Below, piece by piece: positions 8,514 through 16,107 of a DNA stretch of 64,000 bases. The first letter of the stretch is position 1, and the number at the start of each line of letters is the position of its first letter. The translations under genes were made by a program, and so were the position numbers. The notes under the pieces are model-generated. The model ran no database searches. It was not told where the DNA came from and saw only the letters and a list, made by a program, of their open reading frames with translations. Origin of the DNA: an uncultured Clostridia bacterium (GTDB taxonomy: Bacteria > Bacillota > Clostridia > Peptostreptococcales > Anaerovoracaceae); the NCBI GenBank assembly GCA_945928865.1, contig CAMENZ010000002.1, forward strand, positions 62,001 to 126,000. Direction: 5' to 3'.

Positions 8514-10204
8514 TTCGACTTCGGCAATTTAGGATTCACCCAAACAGTTCTGTTATTAGTAAAAATCACCATACCCGGTTTCGCACCTGCCGGTTTCTTT
8601 ACATATTTTATAGGTACATAATCTACAGGAACATTTTCAGAACCTCTAGCCTTAGAATGATAAGCAGCTATTTCACAACCGGTTACAATGTCCTCCTCAC
8701 TTATTTCCTTTTCTCCGGCTTTCAAAATTACATGAGAACCCGGAATATCTTTAGTATGAAGCCATAGATCTGTCTTAGAACCGGTTTTAAAAGTCAGAAT
8801 ATCGTTTTCCTTATTATTTCTTCCAACTAAAATAGTGGCTCCACTTTCAAGTAAATATCTATGAGGCTTAGGCTTGTCAGCCTTTTCTTTATAGCCTCCT
8901 CTTTCTTTACGCTTCCTTAGGTATCCCGTTTCTACCAATTCACGCCTTAAACTTTCTATCTCACCTATATCATCAGTATTCTCTAAAAAAGTCAAAACTG
9001 ACTCTAAATAAAGTATCTCTCCTTGATTCTTCTCCAGCTGTAACTGCTTTTCCTTAACCGCCGTTTTAGCTTTGCCATATTTTTTAAAATATTGTTGTGC
9101 ATTTTTTGAAGGACTATCTTTAGGATTCAAATTCACAGTAACCTTTTCACCGTTATAATAATTTATTAAATCAACCGTCCTCATGCCCGTCTTTATCATG
9201 TGAAGATTTGCAGTAATAAGTTCTCCAAAAAGTCTTAAGTCTTCTGAATTCTCAGCCTTAATTAAATCTTCCGAAAGTCTTTTCTTCTTCAAATACATCT
9301 TATCTAAATTAGCATTTACTGCACGAATCAAATCATGGGATTTTTGTTTACCCTGATTTGATGACTCCCTAAGACTAAAATATTTCTCTAAACACCTACT
9401 TATGCTTTCAAAAGTTTCTACCCTGCACACCTTTTCATATTCATCCAACTTCAAAATATGGAATTCTACAGGTTCTTCCTTATCTGAATAATATATATTA
9501 GGCTTAACACTATTAGACTCAATTTTTTCTTTAATATCTATTAAAAACCCAATTTTATCTTCTCTACTAGCAATTTCCTCTGCCAAAGCCGGTGAAATCC
9601 CACCAATTTTTCTAAGAAGCGCAGCCCCCTTATTAGCCTTTAGTATATCTTCCAAGTCCTCAGATTTTCCCTCTAACAACTCCTTATAAGGCACCTTATC
9701 CTGCTTAGGCGGATATTCATAAATTATTCCGGGCAAAATCTGTCTAGCCCTATTTACATCAAAAGAAACTCTCTTTATAGCATCTAAAATCTTACCTGTA
9801 GCAGCATCTACTAAAACAATATTAGAATGTTTTCCCATAATTTCAAATATGAGTTTTTTGGATACATTAAAACCTAGTTCATTTAAAGTTTCAATATGAA
9901 ACTCTATAATTCTCTCCGAATCCTTTTGAATAATCTCTGTAATTCTACCACCTTGTAAATGCTTTCTTAAAAGCATACAAAAAGCTAAAGGGGCAGGCGG
10001 ATTTACAGGACTCCCATCAATAAAGTGTACCCTTGCATGAGAAGATCCTGAAGATGCAAAAACTTTAAAATTCCCTTTTTTTGAATGTATGTTAAGTACC
10101 AGCTCATCTTTCTCAGGCTGGTAAACCTTTTCTATTTTCCCTAAAAGTATATTTTCCTTAAGCTCCCAAACAACTGCTTCAGTAACTAAGCCGTCATACG
10201 CCAT
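8510..10204 (-). CDS. rqcH: Rqc2 homologue RqcH (NFACT family)
   Basis: 564 residues. RqcH binds 50S subunits obstructed by peptidyl-tRNA and directs addition of C-terminal alanine tails that mark the nascent chain for degradation. The N-terminal NFACT-N domain begins MAYDGLVTEAVVWEL and contains CMLLRKHLQGGRI (about 76-88). A coiled-coil region rich in Lys and Glu spans about 285-430. The NFACT-R domain at the C terminus has WLHTKDIPGSHVIL and the VPVDYVPIKYVKKP to NRTVWVNP pattern. At the position of the Asp-Arg pair known to be essential in B. subtilis (97-98) this protein has Glu-Arg. Older annotations call the family fibronectin-binding. It lies 8 nt downstream of the lipase gene. Confidence 0.93.
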   Translation of the reverse strand: MAYDGLVTEAVVWELKENILLGKIEKVYQPEKDELVLNIHSKKGNFKVFASSGSSHARVHFIDGSPVNPPAPLAFCMLLRKHLQGGRITEIIQKDSERIIEFHIETLNELGFNVSKKLIFEIMGKHSNIVLVDAATGKILDAIKRVSFDVNRARQILPGIIYEYPPKQDKVPYKELLEGKSEDLEDILKANKGAALLRKIGGISPALAEEIASREDKIGFLIDIKEKIESNSVKPNIYYSDKEEPVEFHILKLDEYEKVCRVETFESISRCLEKYFSLRESSNQGKQKSHDLIRAVNANLDKMYLKKKRLSEDLIKAENSEDLRLFGELITANLHMIKTGMRTVDLINYYNGEKVTVNLNPKDSPSKNAQQYFKKYGKAKTAVKEKQLQLEKNQGEILYLESVLTFLENTDDIGEIESLRRELVETGYLRKRKERGGYKEKADKPKPHRYLLESGATILVGRNNKENDILTFKTGSKTDLWLHTKDIPGSHVILKAGEKEISEEDIVTGCEIAAYHSKARGSENVPVDYVPIKYVKKPAGAKPGMVIFTNNRTVWVNPKLPKSK

Positions 10205-10212
10205 AAGCCCTC

Positions 10213-11079
10213 CTAAATATTTTTTATAAATCCAACAGCCTCTAAAATAGCTTTTTCACCCGTAATCTCCGGAGCACCATTATGAATTTCATGATAATAT
10301 CCATCTAACTCTACGTATGTAAAATTAGGATTTTCACTATTTTTATTTAATTTGGCAAAATTTCTGGCACCCACAGGACTACATATCTTGTCTTCCGAAC
10401 CCTGCATTAAAAGACAAGGTTTTTCAAAGGCAGATTTTGCGGTAACATTTTCAAAATTAGTTCCCTCTTCCAAACTCTGTCCTATAGTGAACCCTTCATA
10501 AGCACATAACATACTAATTTTAGGATGTACCAAAGGGTCCTGCTTATAAGGTCTTACAAAATCCAAATTCCCCAAATCCTTTTCTTCACACTCCGAAGAT
10601 GTAGTAAGACTAGGTGCTAATTTGCTCATAAGTTTAACAACTTGAAATAGACCTTTGCTAACAGGCTTTACCAGTCTTATCCAAGGTGCAGAAATTATAT
10701 AAGCCGCAGGAATGTGATTCTTACAGCCTCTTGCCCTATAATCTAAAGTTATATTTCCTCCCATACTATGTCCATATAAAATCAAAGGAATATCAGGGTA
10801 TAACCTTTTAGCATAAGATATTAATGCATCAATGTCCCCTAAAATTTCTGTTCTGGGAGCTGCATGGCCTCTTACTCCACCACTCTTTCCATGACCTCTC
10901 AAATCCATAGAAATAAGAGCAATGCCTTCTTTGTTAAAAAATTCAGCCATTCTCTCATATCGTCCTGCATGTTCGCCAATTCCATGTATTAAAACCACAA
11001 CATGATTAGGATTTTCGCAAAGATATTCATAACCTTTAATTTTAAAGTTTCTGCCTTCTAAATCAAAATTCTTATACAT
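10213..11079 (-). CDS. Alpha/beta hydrolase, monoacylglycerol lipase / lysophospholipase-like
   Basis: 288 residues, no signal peptide, so probably cytoplasmic. The motif order is that of the Hydrolase_4 family: HGIGEHAGRYE, then DLRGHGKSGG, the nucleophile elbow GHSMGG (Ser near residue 109), a late Asp in QGSEDKICSP and His in YYHEIHNG, completing a Ser-Asp-His triad. Such enzymes release fatty acids from monoacylglycerols or lysophospholipids; the actual substrate cannot be read from sequence. The start has a strong AGGAGGTG site. It is transcribed away from the zinc-ribbon ORF and shares the phased-repeat intergenic region with it. rqcH follows in the same direction. Confidence 0.88.
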   Translation of the reverse strand: MYKNFDLEGRNFKIKGYEYLCENPNHVVVLIHGIGEHAGRYERMAEFFNKEGIALISMDLRGHGKSGGVRGHAAPRTEILGDIDALISYAKRLYPDIPLILYGHSMGGNITLDYRARGCKNHIPAAYIISAPWIRLVKPVSKGLFQVVKLMSKLAPSLTTSSECEEKDLGNLDFVRPYKQDPLVHPKISMLCAYEGFTIGQSLEEGTNFENVTAKSAFEKPCLLMQGSEDKICSPVGARNFAKLNKNSENPNFTYVELDGYYHEIHNGAPEITGEKAILEAVGFIKNI

Positions 11080-11167
11080 AATTCACCTCCTGTTTTTCCC
11101 AACACTCTTTTTTTAATAATCATTTCTCCTTAAAATCCGTCTTTCTATCCACTAATTCTGCAAAATA

Positions 11168-11222
11168 TTACATAAAACAGTTAATTTATTACATCATTTT
11201 ACAATATTTTACATTTTTTACA
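11168..11222. repeat. Five phased TTACA repeats in a divergent intergenic region
   Basis: TTACA occurs at 11168, 11189, 11199, 11209 and 11218, so spacings are 21, 10, 10 and 9 nt, close to whole helical turns. The array lies between the lipase gene (minus) and the zinc-ribbon ORF (plus), about 60 nt upstream of the latter, where an operator would sit. No regulator is known for it. Confidence 0.6.
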
Positions 11223-11280
11223 AAAGTTATGCTATTGTTAACTTATCTTAGGACTGACTGATAAATTAAGGAGGTTAATT

Positions 11281-11397
11281 ATGAAAAAGACCTGTCCTTG
11301 TTCCTTATGCGGGAACTATTTAAAAATTACCACCTTTAAAGGTGGTTATGTTTGTGAAGATTGCGTAGATTTTATTAAGGTCACAACTAAGAAATAA
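11281..11397 (+). CDS. 38-residue CxC-CxxC zinc-ribbon-like protein
   Basis: A short ORF with an excellent Shine-Dalgarno (AAGGAGG, 7 nt before the ATG). Its sequence is MKKTCPCSLCGNYLKITT, a GGY turn, then VCEDCVDFIKVTTKK. Two Cys clusters (CPCSLC and CEDC) around a short strand-turn-strand resemble a rubredoxin-like or ribbon zinc knuckle. A clear intrinsic terminator follows at 11471-11495, which supports a real transcription unit. It is one of few plus-strand genes in the window. I do not recognise a named family; it could bind zinc, nucleic acid or a partner protein. Confidence 0.7.
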   Translation: MKKTCPCSLCGNYLKITTFKGGYVCEDCVDFIKVTTKK

Positions 11398-11470
11398 AAT
11401 ATAGGTGCTTAAATCGGAACACCATATAGAAACTTTCTCTTTCGCACAATTATCCACTACGCAATCAATT

Positions 11471-11495
11471 GAGGGCTTTTAGCCCTCTTTATTTT
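11471..11495 (+). terminator. Intrinsic terminator of the zinc-ribbon unit
   Basis: GAGGGCT (11471-11477) pairs perfectly with AGCCCTC (11481-11487) around a 3-nt loop, followed by TTTATTTT. The T-run direction fits plus-strand transcription. Confidence 0.85.
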
Positions 11496-11498
11496 AAC

Positions 11499-12527
11499 CT
11501 AAAATTTATTATCGGATTTACTTATTCTGCTTACCTTACCTACAGAACCATCCAGCTTAAAAGGTCTGCCCACTGGTTTTTTAGGTCTATAGTCCTTTTC
11601 TTCGTATTCATTTGATTTGTATGGTCGACCCTCCGGCTTACCGAATTTATAATCTCTAGCTTCCCTTCTGTCTGACCTATAGCCTCTGCCTTCCGGCTTA
11701 CCGGATTTATAATCCCTATTTTCTTTTCTGTCTGATCTATAACCTCTGCCTTCCGGCTTGCTAGATTTATAATTTCCAGCTTCTCTTCTGTCTTCCCTTA
11801 CGGAATGACTGTAAGCTGCTTTAGTAGGCTTATTTACCTTATAAGTTCTGTCTTTATATTTTGCTGATTTGTCTAACTCTAAATTCTTATTTTTTTCTCT
11901 TTTTTCTTTATTTTTAGCAATTCTCTCTTCATGAGCAGTTTTATTAAGTCTTTTTTTAGTTTTTGGCTTCATAATAGAATAACCGAATTTACCGAGAGCC
12001 AGTTTACTTGTTGTAAAATACTCTCCATGAATATAAGAAAGCAGTCTTGCTTTATCTAAATTGAATTTGCCTTTATCATCTATATAAGTTTCATCTACAT
12101 GAACCTTAACTATTTCTGCCATATACATATCATGGGTGTTAAAAGTTTGTTTTCCTATAACCTTACATTCTAAATTAACAGGCGATTCTACTATCATAGG
12201 ACAGCTTACCTCTTCACCATATTCTTTAGTCAATCCCATTTCTTTAAACTTATCTAAATCTCTACCTGATTTTACACCACAAAAATCCGTTTCCTTAGCT
12301 AAAGCTCCAGTAGTCAAATTGATTACAAATTCCCCGGATTCTTCAATTATATCATGAGAATATCTCTCAGGTCTAATGGACACATAGGTTATTGCCGGAC
12401 TTGAATTTATAATACCTGTCCAACCTATAGTTATAATATTTTCGTTATTCTTTTCTTTACTTCCACAAGATACCATAACTACAGGTAGTGGTGCTAAAAG
12501 GGCTGAACCCTTAAATGATTTTTTCAT
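11499..12527 (-). CDS. Flavin reductase-like protein with a basic repetitive C-terminal tail
   Basis: 342 residues from the ATG at 12527, which has GAGG 6 nt upstream; an upstream TTG overlaps that site. Residues about 1-190 match FMN-binding split-barrel flavin reductases: PLPVVMVSCG, ITIGWTGI, VSIRPERYSHDII, GEFVINLTT, FCGVKSGRDLDKF and SPVNLECKV. Such proteins bind FMN and often reduce flavin with NAD(P)H. The family usually ends near GKFGYSIMK. Here about 150 extra residues follow, rich in Lys, Arg, Asp, Tyr and Gly, including four 20-residue repeats of the type DYKSGKPEGRGYRSDRREAR (11535-11774). The tail looks disordered and could bind RNA or acidic partners. The apparent Cys near the N terminus is part of the flavin domain, not a lipobox. 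Confidence 0.85.
   Translation of the reverse strand: MKKSFKGSALLAPLPVVMVSCGSKEKNNENIITIGWTGIINSSPAITYVSIRPERYSHDIIEESGEFVINLTTGALAKETDFCGVKSGRDLDKFKEMGLTKEYGEEVSCPMIVESPVNLECKVIGKQTFNTHDMYMAEIVKVHVDETYIDDKGKFNLDKARLLSYIHGEYFTTSKLALGKFGYSIMKPKTKKRLNKTAHEERIAKNKEKREKNKNLELDKSAKYKDRTYKVNKPTKAAYSHSVREDRREAGNYKSSKPEGRGYRSDRKENRDYKSGKPEGRGYRSDRREARDYKFGKPEGRPYKSNEYEEKDYRPKKPVGRPFKLDGSVGKVSRISKSDNKF
11535..11774 (-). repeat. Four 60-bp tandem repeats encoding the flavin-reductase tail
   Basis: Four in-frame 20-codon units. Their conserved core is Y-K/R-x-x-K-P-x-G-R-x-Y/F. Units 1 and 2 are closest to each other, units 3 and 4 more diverged, suggesting stepwise duplication. Confidence 0.85.
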
Positions 12528-12572
12528 ATTTTTCCTCAATTTCTTTTTCTATTTGCATATTATTTATTGCCT

Positions 12573-13511
12573 TTATTTTCTCAAATTATCTAGAATTTTC
12601 TGAAAGGCTTCAGGTATATCTCTTTCAAATTCCATATATTCACCGGTTCTTGGATGTACAAAACCTAAAACTTTAGCATGAAGCAATTGACCTTCTACAG
12701 ATATAGTCTGTTTTTTAGGGCCATATACTAAATCCCCCACTAAAGGATGTTTAATATATGACATATGAACTCTTATTTGGTGAGTTCTACCGGTTTCTAG
12801 CTGCGCTTCTATTAAGGTGTATTTACCTAACCTTTCTAAAACCTTATAGTGAGTAACAGCTCTCTTGGAGTTTTCCCTTGTAACAGCTTGCTTCAATCTG
12901 TCTTTCGGGTTTCTTCCGATAGGTGCATCTATGGTACCCTCATCTTCAGAAAATCCATTATATACTAAGGCTATATATTTCCTTGTAATACTATGTTCTG
13001 CCAGTTGCTTAGATAAACCTTCGTGTACTAAATTATTCTTTGCTATCATTAAAAGTCCACTAGTATCTTTATCTATTCTATGAACAATTCCGGGTCGTAT
13101 AACTCCGTTAATTGAAGACAGTCTATCTCCTAAATGATACATAATAGCATTTACCAAAGTTCCGGTGTAATTTCCTATAGCAGGGTGGACTACCATTCCC
13201 CTTGGCTTATTTACCACTAAAACATCATCATCTTCATAGACTATATCTAGAGGAATATTTTCTTTTTCTATAGCCAATTCCTCCGGCTCCGGAATATTAA
13301 TTTCTATTTTATCTAGGGCTGCAACTTTTTCTTTTTTGCTCAGGCAAATTTTGTCATTTACCCTAACAGCTCCACCTTCAATAAGCTTTTGTATAAAGCT
13401 TCTGGAAGTTTCTGTTAAATGCAAAGAAAGCACTAAATCAAGTCTAGTGCCTTTTTCATCTTCCTCTATAATAAATTGATAATTTTTAAATTGATTTTCA
13501 ATTTGATTCAT
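12573..13511 (-). CDS. rluD: RluA/RluD-family pseudouridine synthase
   Basis: 312 residues. An S4-type RNA-binding domain occupies about 15-85 (RLDLVLSLHL, FIQKLIEGGAVRVND). The catalytic domain carries VNKPRGMVVHP and the active-site HRIDKDTSGLL with the nucleophilic Asp. It ends with ETGRTHQIRVHM and HPLVGDLVYGP. RluD-type enzymes modify uridines in helix 69 of 23S rRNA; the exact target here is inferred, as paralogues share the motifs. The start overlaps the lspA stop by 4 nt (ATGA), so the two are translationally coupled. Confidence 0.92.
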   Translation of the reverse strand: MNQIENQFKNYQFIIEEDEKGTRLDLVLSLHLTETSRSFIQKLIEGGAVRVNDKICLSKKEKVAALDKIEINIPEPEELAIEKENIPLDIVYEDDDVLVVNKPRGMVVHPAIGNYTGTLVNAIMYHLGDRLSSINGVIRPGIVHRIDKDTSGLLMIAKNNLVHEGLSKQLAEHSITRKYIALVYNGFSEDEGTIDAPIGRNPKDRLKQAVTRENSKRAVTHYKVLERLGKYTLIEAQLETGRTHQIRVHMSYIKHPLVGDLVYGPKKQTISVEGQLLHAKVLGFVHPRTGEYMEFERDIPEAFQKILDNLRK

Positions 13512-13954
13512 TCTTTCCCCTCAAACCAAAACATATACAACATTAAAAAACCACAACCTAAACATATGGCTATATCTGCCACATTGAATACAGGCCAAAC
13601 TTGAAAATCAAACATATCTGTAACATATCCATTGAAAACTCTATCTATTAAATTTCCCAGACCTCCTGCTATAATTAAGCTTAAGGCGGAAAACATAGTC
13701 CAATGGGCTTTTTTATGTTTCTCCATATACCAAACAGCTGTTATTACAGCTATAAACGGTAATGCAGTTAATATGAGCCCCCTACCTGATAACAAACTAA
13801 AGGCTGCACCTCTATTTTGAACATAGGTAATGCTAAAAATATTTTCTATAATAGTCCTGCTTTCACCCACATACATACATTCTCTCACCATAAATTTTAC
13901 AGCCTGATCCAGTATTATTAAAAAAGCAACTATTACATATCTGAATTTTCTCAT
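13508..13954 (-). CDS. lspA: Lipoprotein signal peptidase II
   Basis: 148 residues with four predicted membrane segments. The aspartic protease cleaves signal peptides from diacylglyceryl-modified prolipoproteins. Conserved blocks are DQAVKFMV, VQNRGAAFSLL, GGLGNLIDRVFNGYVTDMFDF (the two catalytic Asp residues lie in GNLIDR and VTDMFD) and FNVADIAI. It overlaps divIVA upstream and rluD downstream by 4 nt each, a tight translational chain. Confidence 0.96.
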   Translation of the reverse strand: MRKFRYVIVAFLIILDQAVKFMVRECMYVGESRTIIENIFSITYVQNRGAAFSLLSGRGLILTALPFIAVITAVWYMEKHKKAHWTMFSALSLIIAGGLGNLIDRVFNGYVTDMFDFQVWPVFNVADIAICLGCGFLMLYMFWFEGKE

Positions 13955-14577
13955 CTGATATTTACCATAGTTTTAGTCATGTCCATAGGTTCCAGATTTT
14001 GTTCATCAAATTTATCCATAACTACTGTATGGGCTGTAGCCTTAGCTATTTTAGCCTCAGCCTTTGTTTCTTCTTTTAATCCTAAATTAGTCATAGATGC
14101 AGGTAAAAAATCTTCTTCAAACTCTGTAAAGATATCTTCTTGTGCTACTTCTACTCTTTCTAATTCAGCTTCTAACATCTGTCTATATCTATCACGCATT
14201 TTATCAAATCTCTGCTTCATTCTTAAGCCTTCATCGCTATATTTGGTAATAGATTCCTTAGCATCTCTGGTAATCAAAGCTGCTTCCAATTCTGCATTCT
14301 TAAGAAGAATTTCCGCTCTTCTTTCTGCACTGGCAGCAATATCATTCATTAAAGATTTTGCAGCCTCTAGAGTTTCATAAACAGAAGTTTCAGTGGACAT
14401 ATGTTTATCTACCTGACTATGAGCCTTTTCAAGTTCGCTCTTTAACTGCTTATTTTCTCTAATCAATTTTTCCATATCGACTATTATTAAATCTAAAAAT
14501 TCGTCGACTTCGTCTTCATTATAACCCTTTTTGCTTCTGGTAAAATCTTTATTTTCAATATCAGCAGGTGTAATCAT
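13951..14577 (-). CDS. divIVA: DivIVA-family cell division / polarity protein
   Basis: 208 residues. The N-terminal ~60 residues (ITPADIENKDFTRSKKGYN, then EVDEFLDLI) are the membrane-curvature binding domain of DivIVA. A long coiled coil follows (about 30-75 and 85-165), then a variable acidic C terminus. DivIVA gathers at septa and poles and recruits other proteins. The start has GGAGGG 7 nt upstream. It sits next to yggT and sepF, the common Gram-positive arrangement downstream of division genes. Confidence 0.93.
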   Translation of the reverse strand: MITPADIENKDFTRSKKGYNEDEVDEFLDLIIVDMEKLIRENKQLKSELEKAHSQVDKHMSTETSVYETLEAAKSLMNDIAASAERRAEILLKNAELEAALITRDAKESITKYSDEGLRMKQRFDKMRDRYRQMLEAELERVEVAQEDIFTEFEEDFLPASMTNLGLKEETKAEAKIAKATAHTVVMDKFDEQNLEPMDMTKTMVNIR

Positions 14578-14597
14578 TTTAATCCCTCCAAACTTCT

Positions 14598-14879
14598 CTA
14601 AAAAATACGATATATAAGTCTTATAACAATGGATGAAGCAACTTCAATCATAAACATTGCTAGTAAAACTGAAAAATCAAACATTCCTGTATCAAACCTT
14701 GATAAAATTTTCTTACAAGGTAGCACTATAGGTTCAGTTAATTTTATCGATAAAATATGTAATTTACCAACTGCACCATTCCTATTTATCGGAAACCAGC
14801 TCAATATGGCTCTAAATATTAGAGCAAATATCAAAATCTGGCTAAACCAATATATAGCTAAAATCCCAATAGTTTTCAT
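14598..14879 (-). CDS. yggT: YggT/YlmG family membrane protein
   Basis: 93 residues with two hydrophobic segments (about 8-28 and 67-90). Between them lies the family block ILSWFPINRNG and LTEPIVLPCKKIL. YggT/YlmG proteins are small membrane proteins linked to division or membrane organisation, with no fixed biochemical role. It sits between sepF and divIVA as in most Gram-positives. The start has GTAGGA overlapping the sepF stop. Confidence 0.9.
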   Translation of the reverse strand: MKTIGILAIYWFSQILIFALIFRAILSWFPINRNGAVGKLHILSIKLTEPIVLPCKKILSRFDTGMFDFSVLLAMFMIEVASSIVIRLIYRIF

Positions 14880-14887
14880 ATTTTATC

Positions 14888-15370
14888 CTACACTCTCCAA
14901 GGACTCTTGCTTGCCCCGAAATCAAATCCTTTTTCTTCCTGATTTGCTGCTATATCTACACTTTCAGGAGCAAAGATGAAAATATTATTAGCGATTTTTT
15001 GAACATTTCCATTTAAAGCATAGGTTGCTCCGGATAAAAAGTCAAAAATCTTTTTCGCAGTTTCTGTTTCAATCTTTTCTAAATTAATAATGACAGGTCT
15101 TCTGCCCTTTAAATTATCTACTAATTTAGGACATTCATCAAAGCTCTTAGGCTCTATAACTACTAACTTAAAAGCACTGGTTCCGGCTACTGAAAGTCTT
15201 TTTTCAATAGGCATAGCCTTTATAGGCTCTGCATTTCTCTGATAAAAATTGCTCTGGACTCTCTTTTCTTCCTTCTGTCTTTCTATTTCCGCTTCTAATT
15301 CTTCTTCTGTGAAATCTTCCTCTTCCACATCTATTCCCACTAATTTCTTTAATGCATCTGAAAATCCCAT
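14888..15370 (-). CDS. sepF: SepF, FtsZ-bundling membrane anchor
   Basis: 160 residues from the ATG at 15370, which has AAAGGAGA upstream; the frame continues further upstream without a ribosome binding site. The N terminus MGFSDALKKLVGID is the amphipathic membrane-binding helix. An acidic linker follows, and the SepF core starts near residue 70 (KLVVIEPKSFDE, VIINLEK, ARKIFDFL-like TAKKIFDFLSG, ALNGNVQKIANNIFIFAPESV). SepF ties FtsZ to the membrane. It may be especially important here because no ftsA is found next to ftsZ. Confidence 0.93.
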   Translation of the reverse strand: MGFSDALKKLVGIDVEEEDFTEEELEAEIERQKEEKRVQSNFYQRNAEPIKAMPIEKRLSVAGTSAFKLVVIEPKSFDECPKLVDNLKGRRPVIINLEKIETETAKKIFDFLSGATYALNGNVQKIANNIFIFAPESVDIAANQEEKGFDFGASKSPWRV

Positions 15371-15383
15371 TTCTCTTCTCCTT

Positions 15384-16091
15384 TTAATTTCCTTGTTTTT
15401 TAGCGTAATCTCTGTTTCCAAAAATCATAGTACCAACTCTGATTAAATTGGATCCTTCCTTAATAGCTACTTCAAAATCATTAGACATACCCATTGATAA
15501 ATACTTAAAATCTAAGTTTTCATGGTCTATTTTTTCATATTCATCATAGAGAGCTTTAACCTCTCTAAAATACACAGCTGCATCTTCCGGTTCATCTTCA
15601 AAAGGTGCTATACACATTAAACCTTTAATTTTAATATTAGGACATTTTTCCAGAATATCTTCTATTAGCTTTCCGGTTTCTTCTGTAGTAATTCCAAATT
15701 TACTTTCTTCCATAGCAGAATTTACCTGAATTAATATGTCCATAGTTTTATTATGCTGTAAAGCTCTCTTATTAATTTCTTCCGCTAACTTTAAAGATTC
15801 CACCGAATGAATCATATCCACTTTATCTATGATATATTTAACCTTATTTGTCTGTAAATGCCCAATTAAGTGCCACTTTACATGTTTAACTCTATCATAT
15901 TTATTTAAAATTTCCTGAACCTTATTTTCACCTATATCTGTAATACCACAGTCAATCGCCTCATTTATTTCATCTACATCATGAAGCTTAGTAACCGCTA
16001 CTAAAAGTACATCTTCTCCCTTTCGTCCGGCAGTTTCTGCGGCTACTTTTTTTAGGTTATTTACATATTCAATATTATCTTTAATTGCCAC
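15384..16091 (-). CDS. yggS: YggS family pyridoxal phosphate-binding protein
   Basis: 235 residues from a GTG at 16091 with GGGGGAG 8 nt upstream; this Shine-Dalgarno overlaps the preceding stop codon. The alanine-racemase-like barrel contains LLVAVTKLHD with the PLP-binding Lys, IGENKVQE, WHLIGHLQTNK, VNSAMEESKFG and SMGMSNDFEVAIKEGSNLIRVGTMIFG. YggS buffers and distributes PLP and has no clear catalytic activity. The gene precedes sepF in a likely operon. Confidence 0.93.
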   Translation of the reverse strand: MAIKDNIEYVNNLKKVAAETAGRKGEDVLLVAVTKLHDVDEINEAIDCGITDIGENKVQEILNKYDRVKHVKWHLIGHLQTNKVKYIIDKVDMIHSVESLKLAEEINKRALQHNKTMDILIQVNSAMEESKFGITTEETGKLIEDILEKCPNIKIKGLMCIAPFEDEPEDAAVYFREVKALYDEYEKIDHENLDFKYLSMGMSNDFEVAIKEGSNLIRVGTMIFGNRDYAKKQGN

Positions 16092-16107
16092 TTTTATCAC
16101 TCCCCCT

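Noticed and set aside
11031-11127. A 21-codon ORF upstream of and overlapping the lipase start, preceded by AAGGAG
   Set aside because: The Shine-Dalgarno is only 2 nt from the ATG, and the sequence has no recognisable features.
12460-12527. Lipoprotein signal peptide on the flavin reductase (PVVMVSCG looks like a lipobox)
   Set aside because: The same sequence is a conserved part of the FMN-binding domain, and a hydrophobic h-region is missing.
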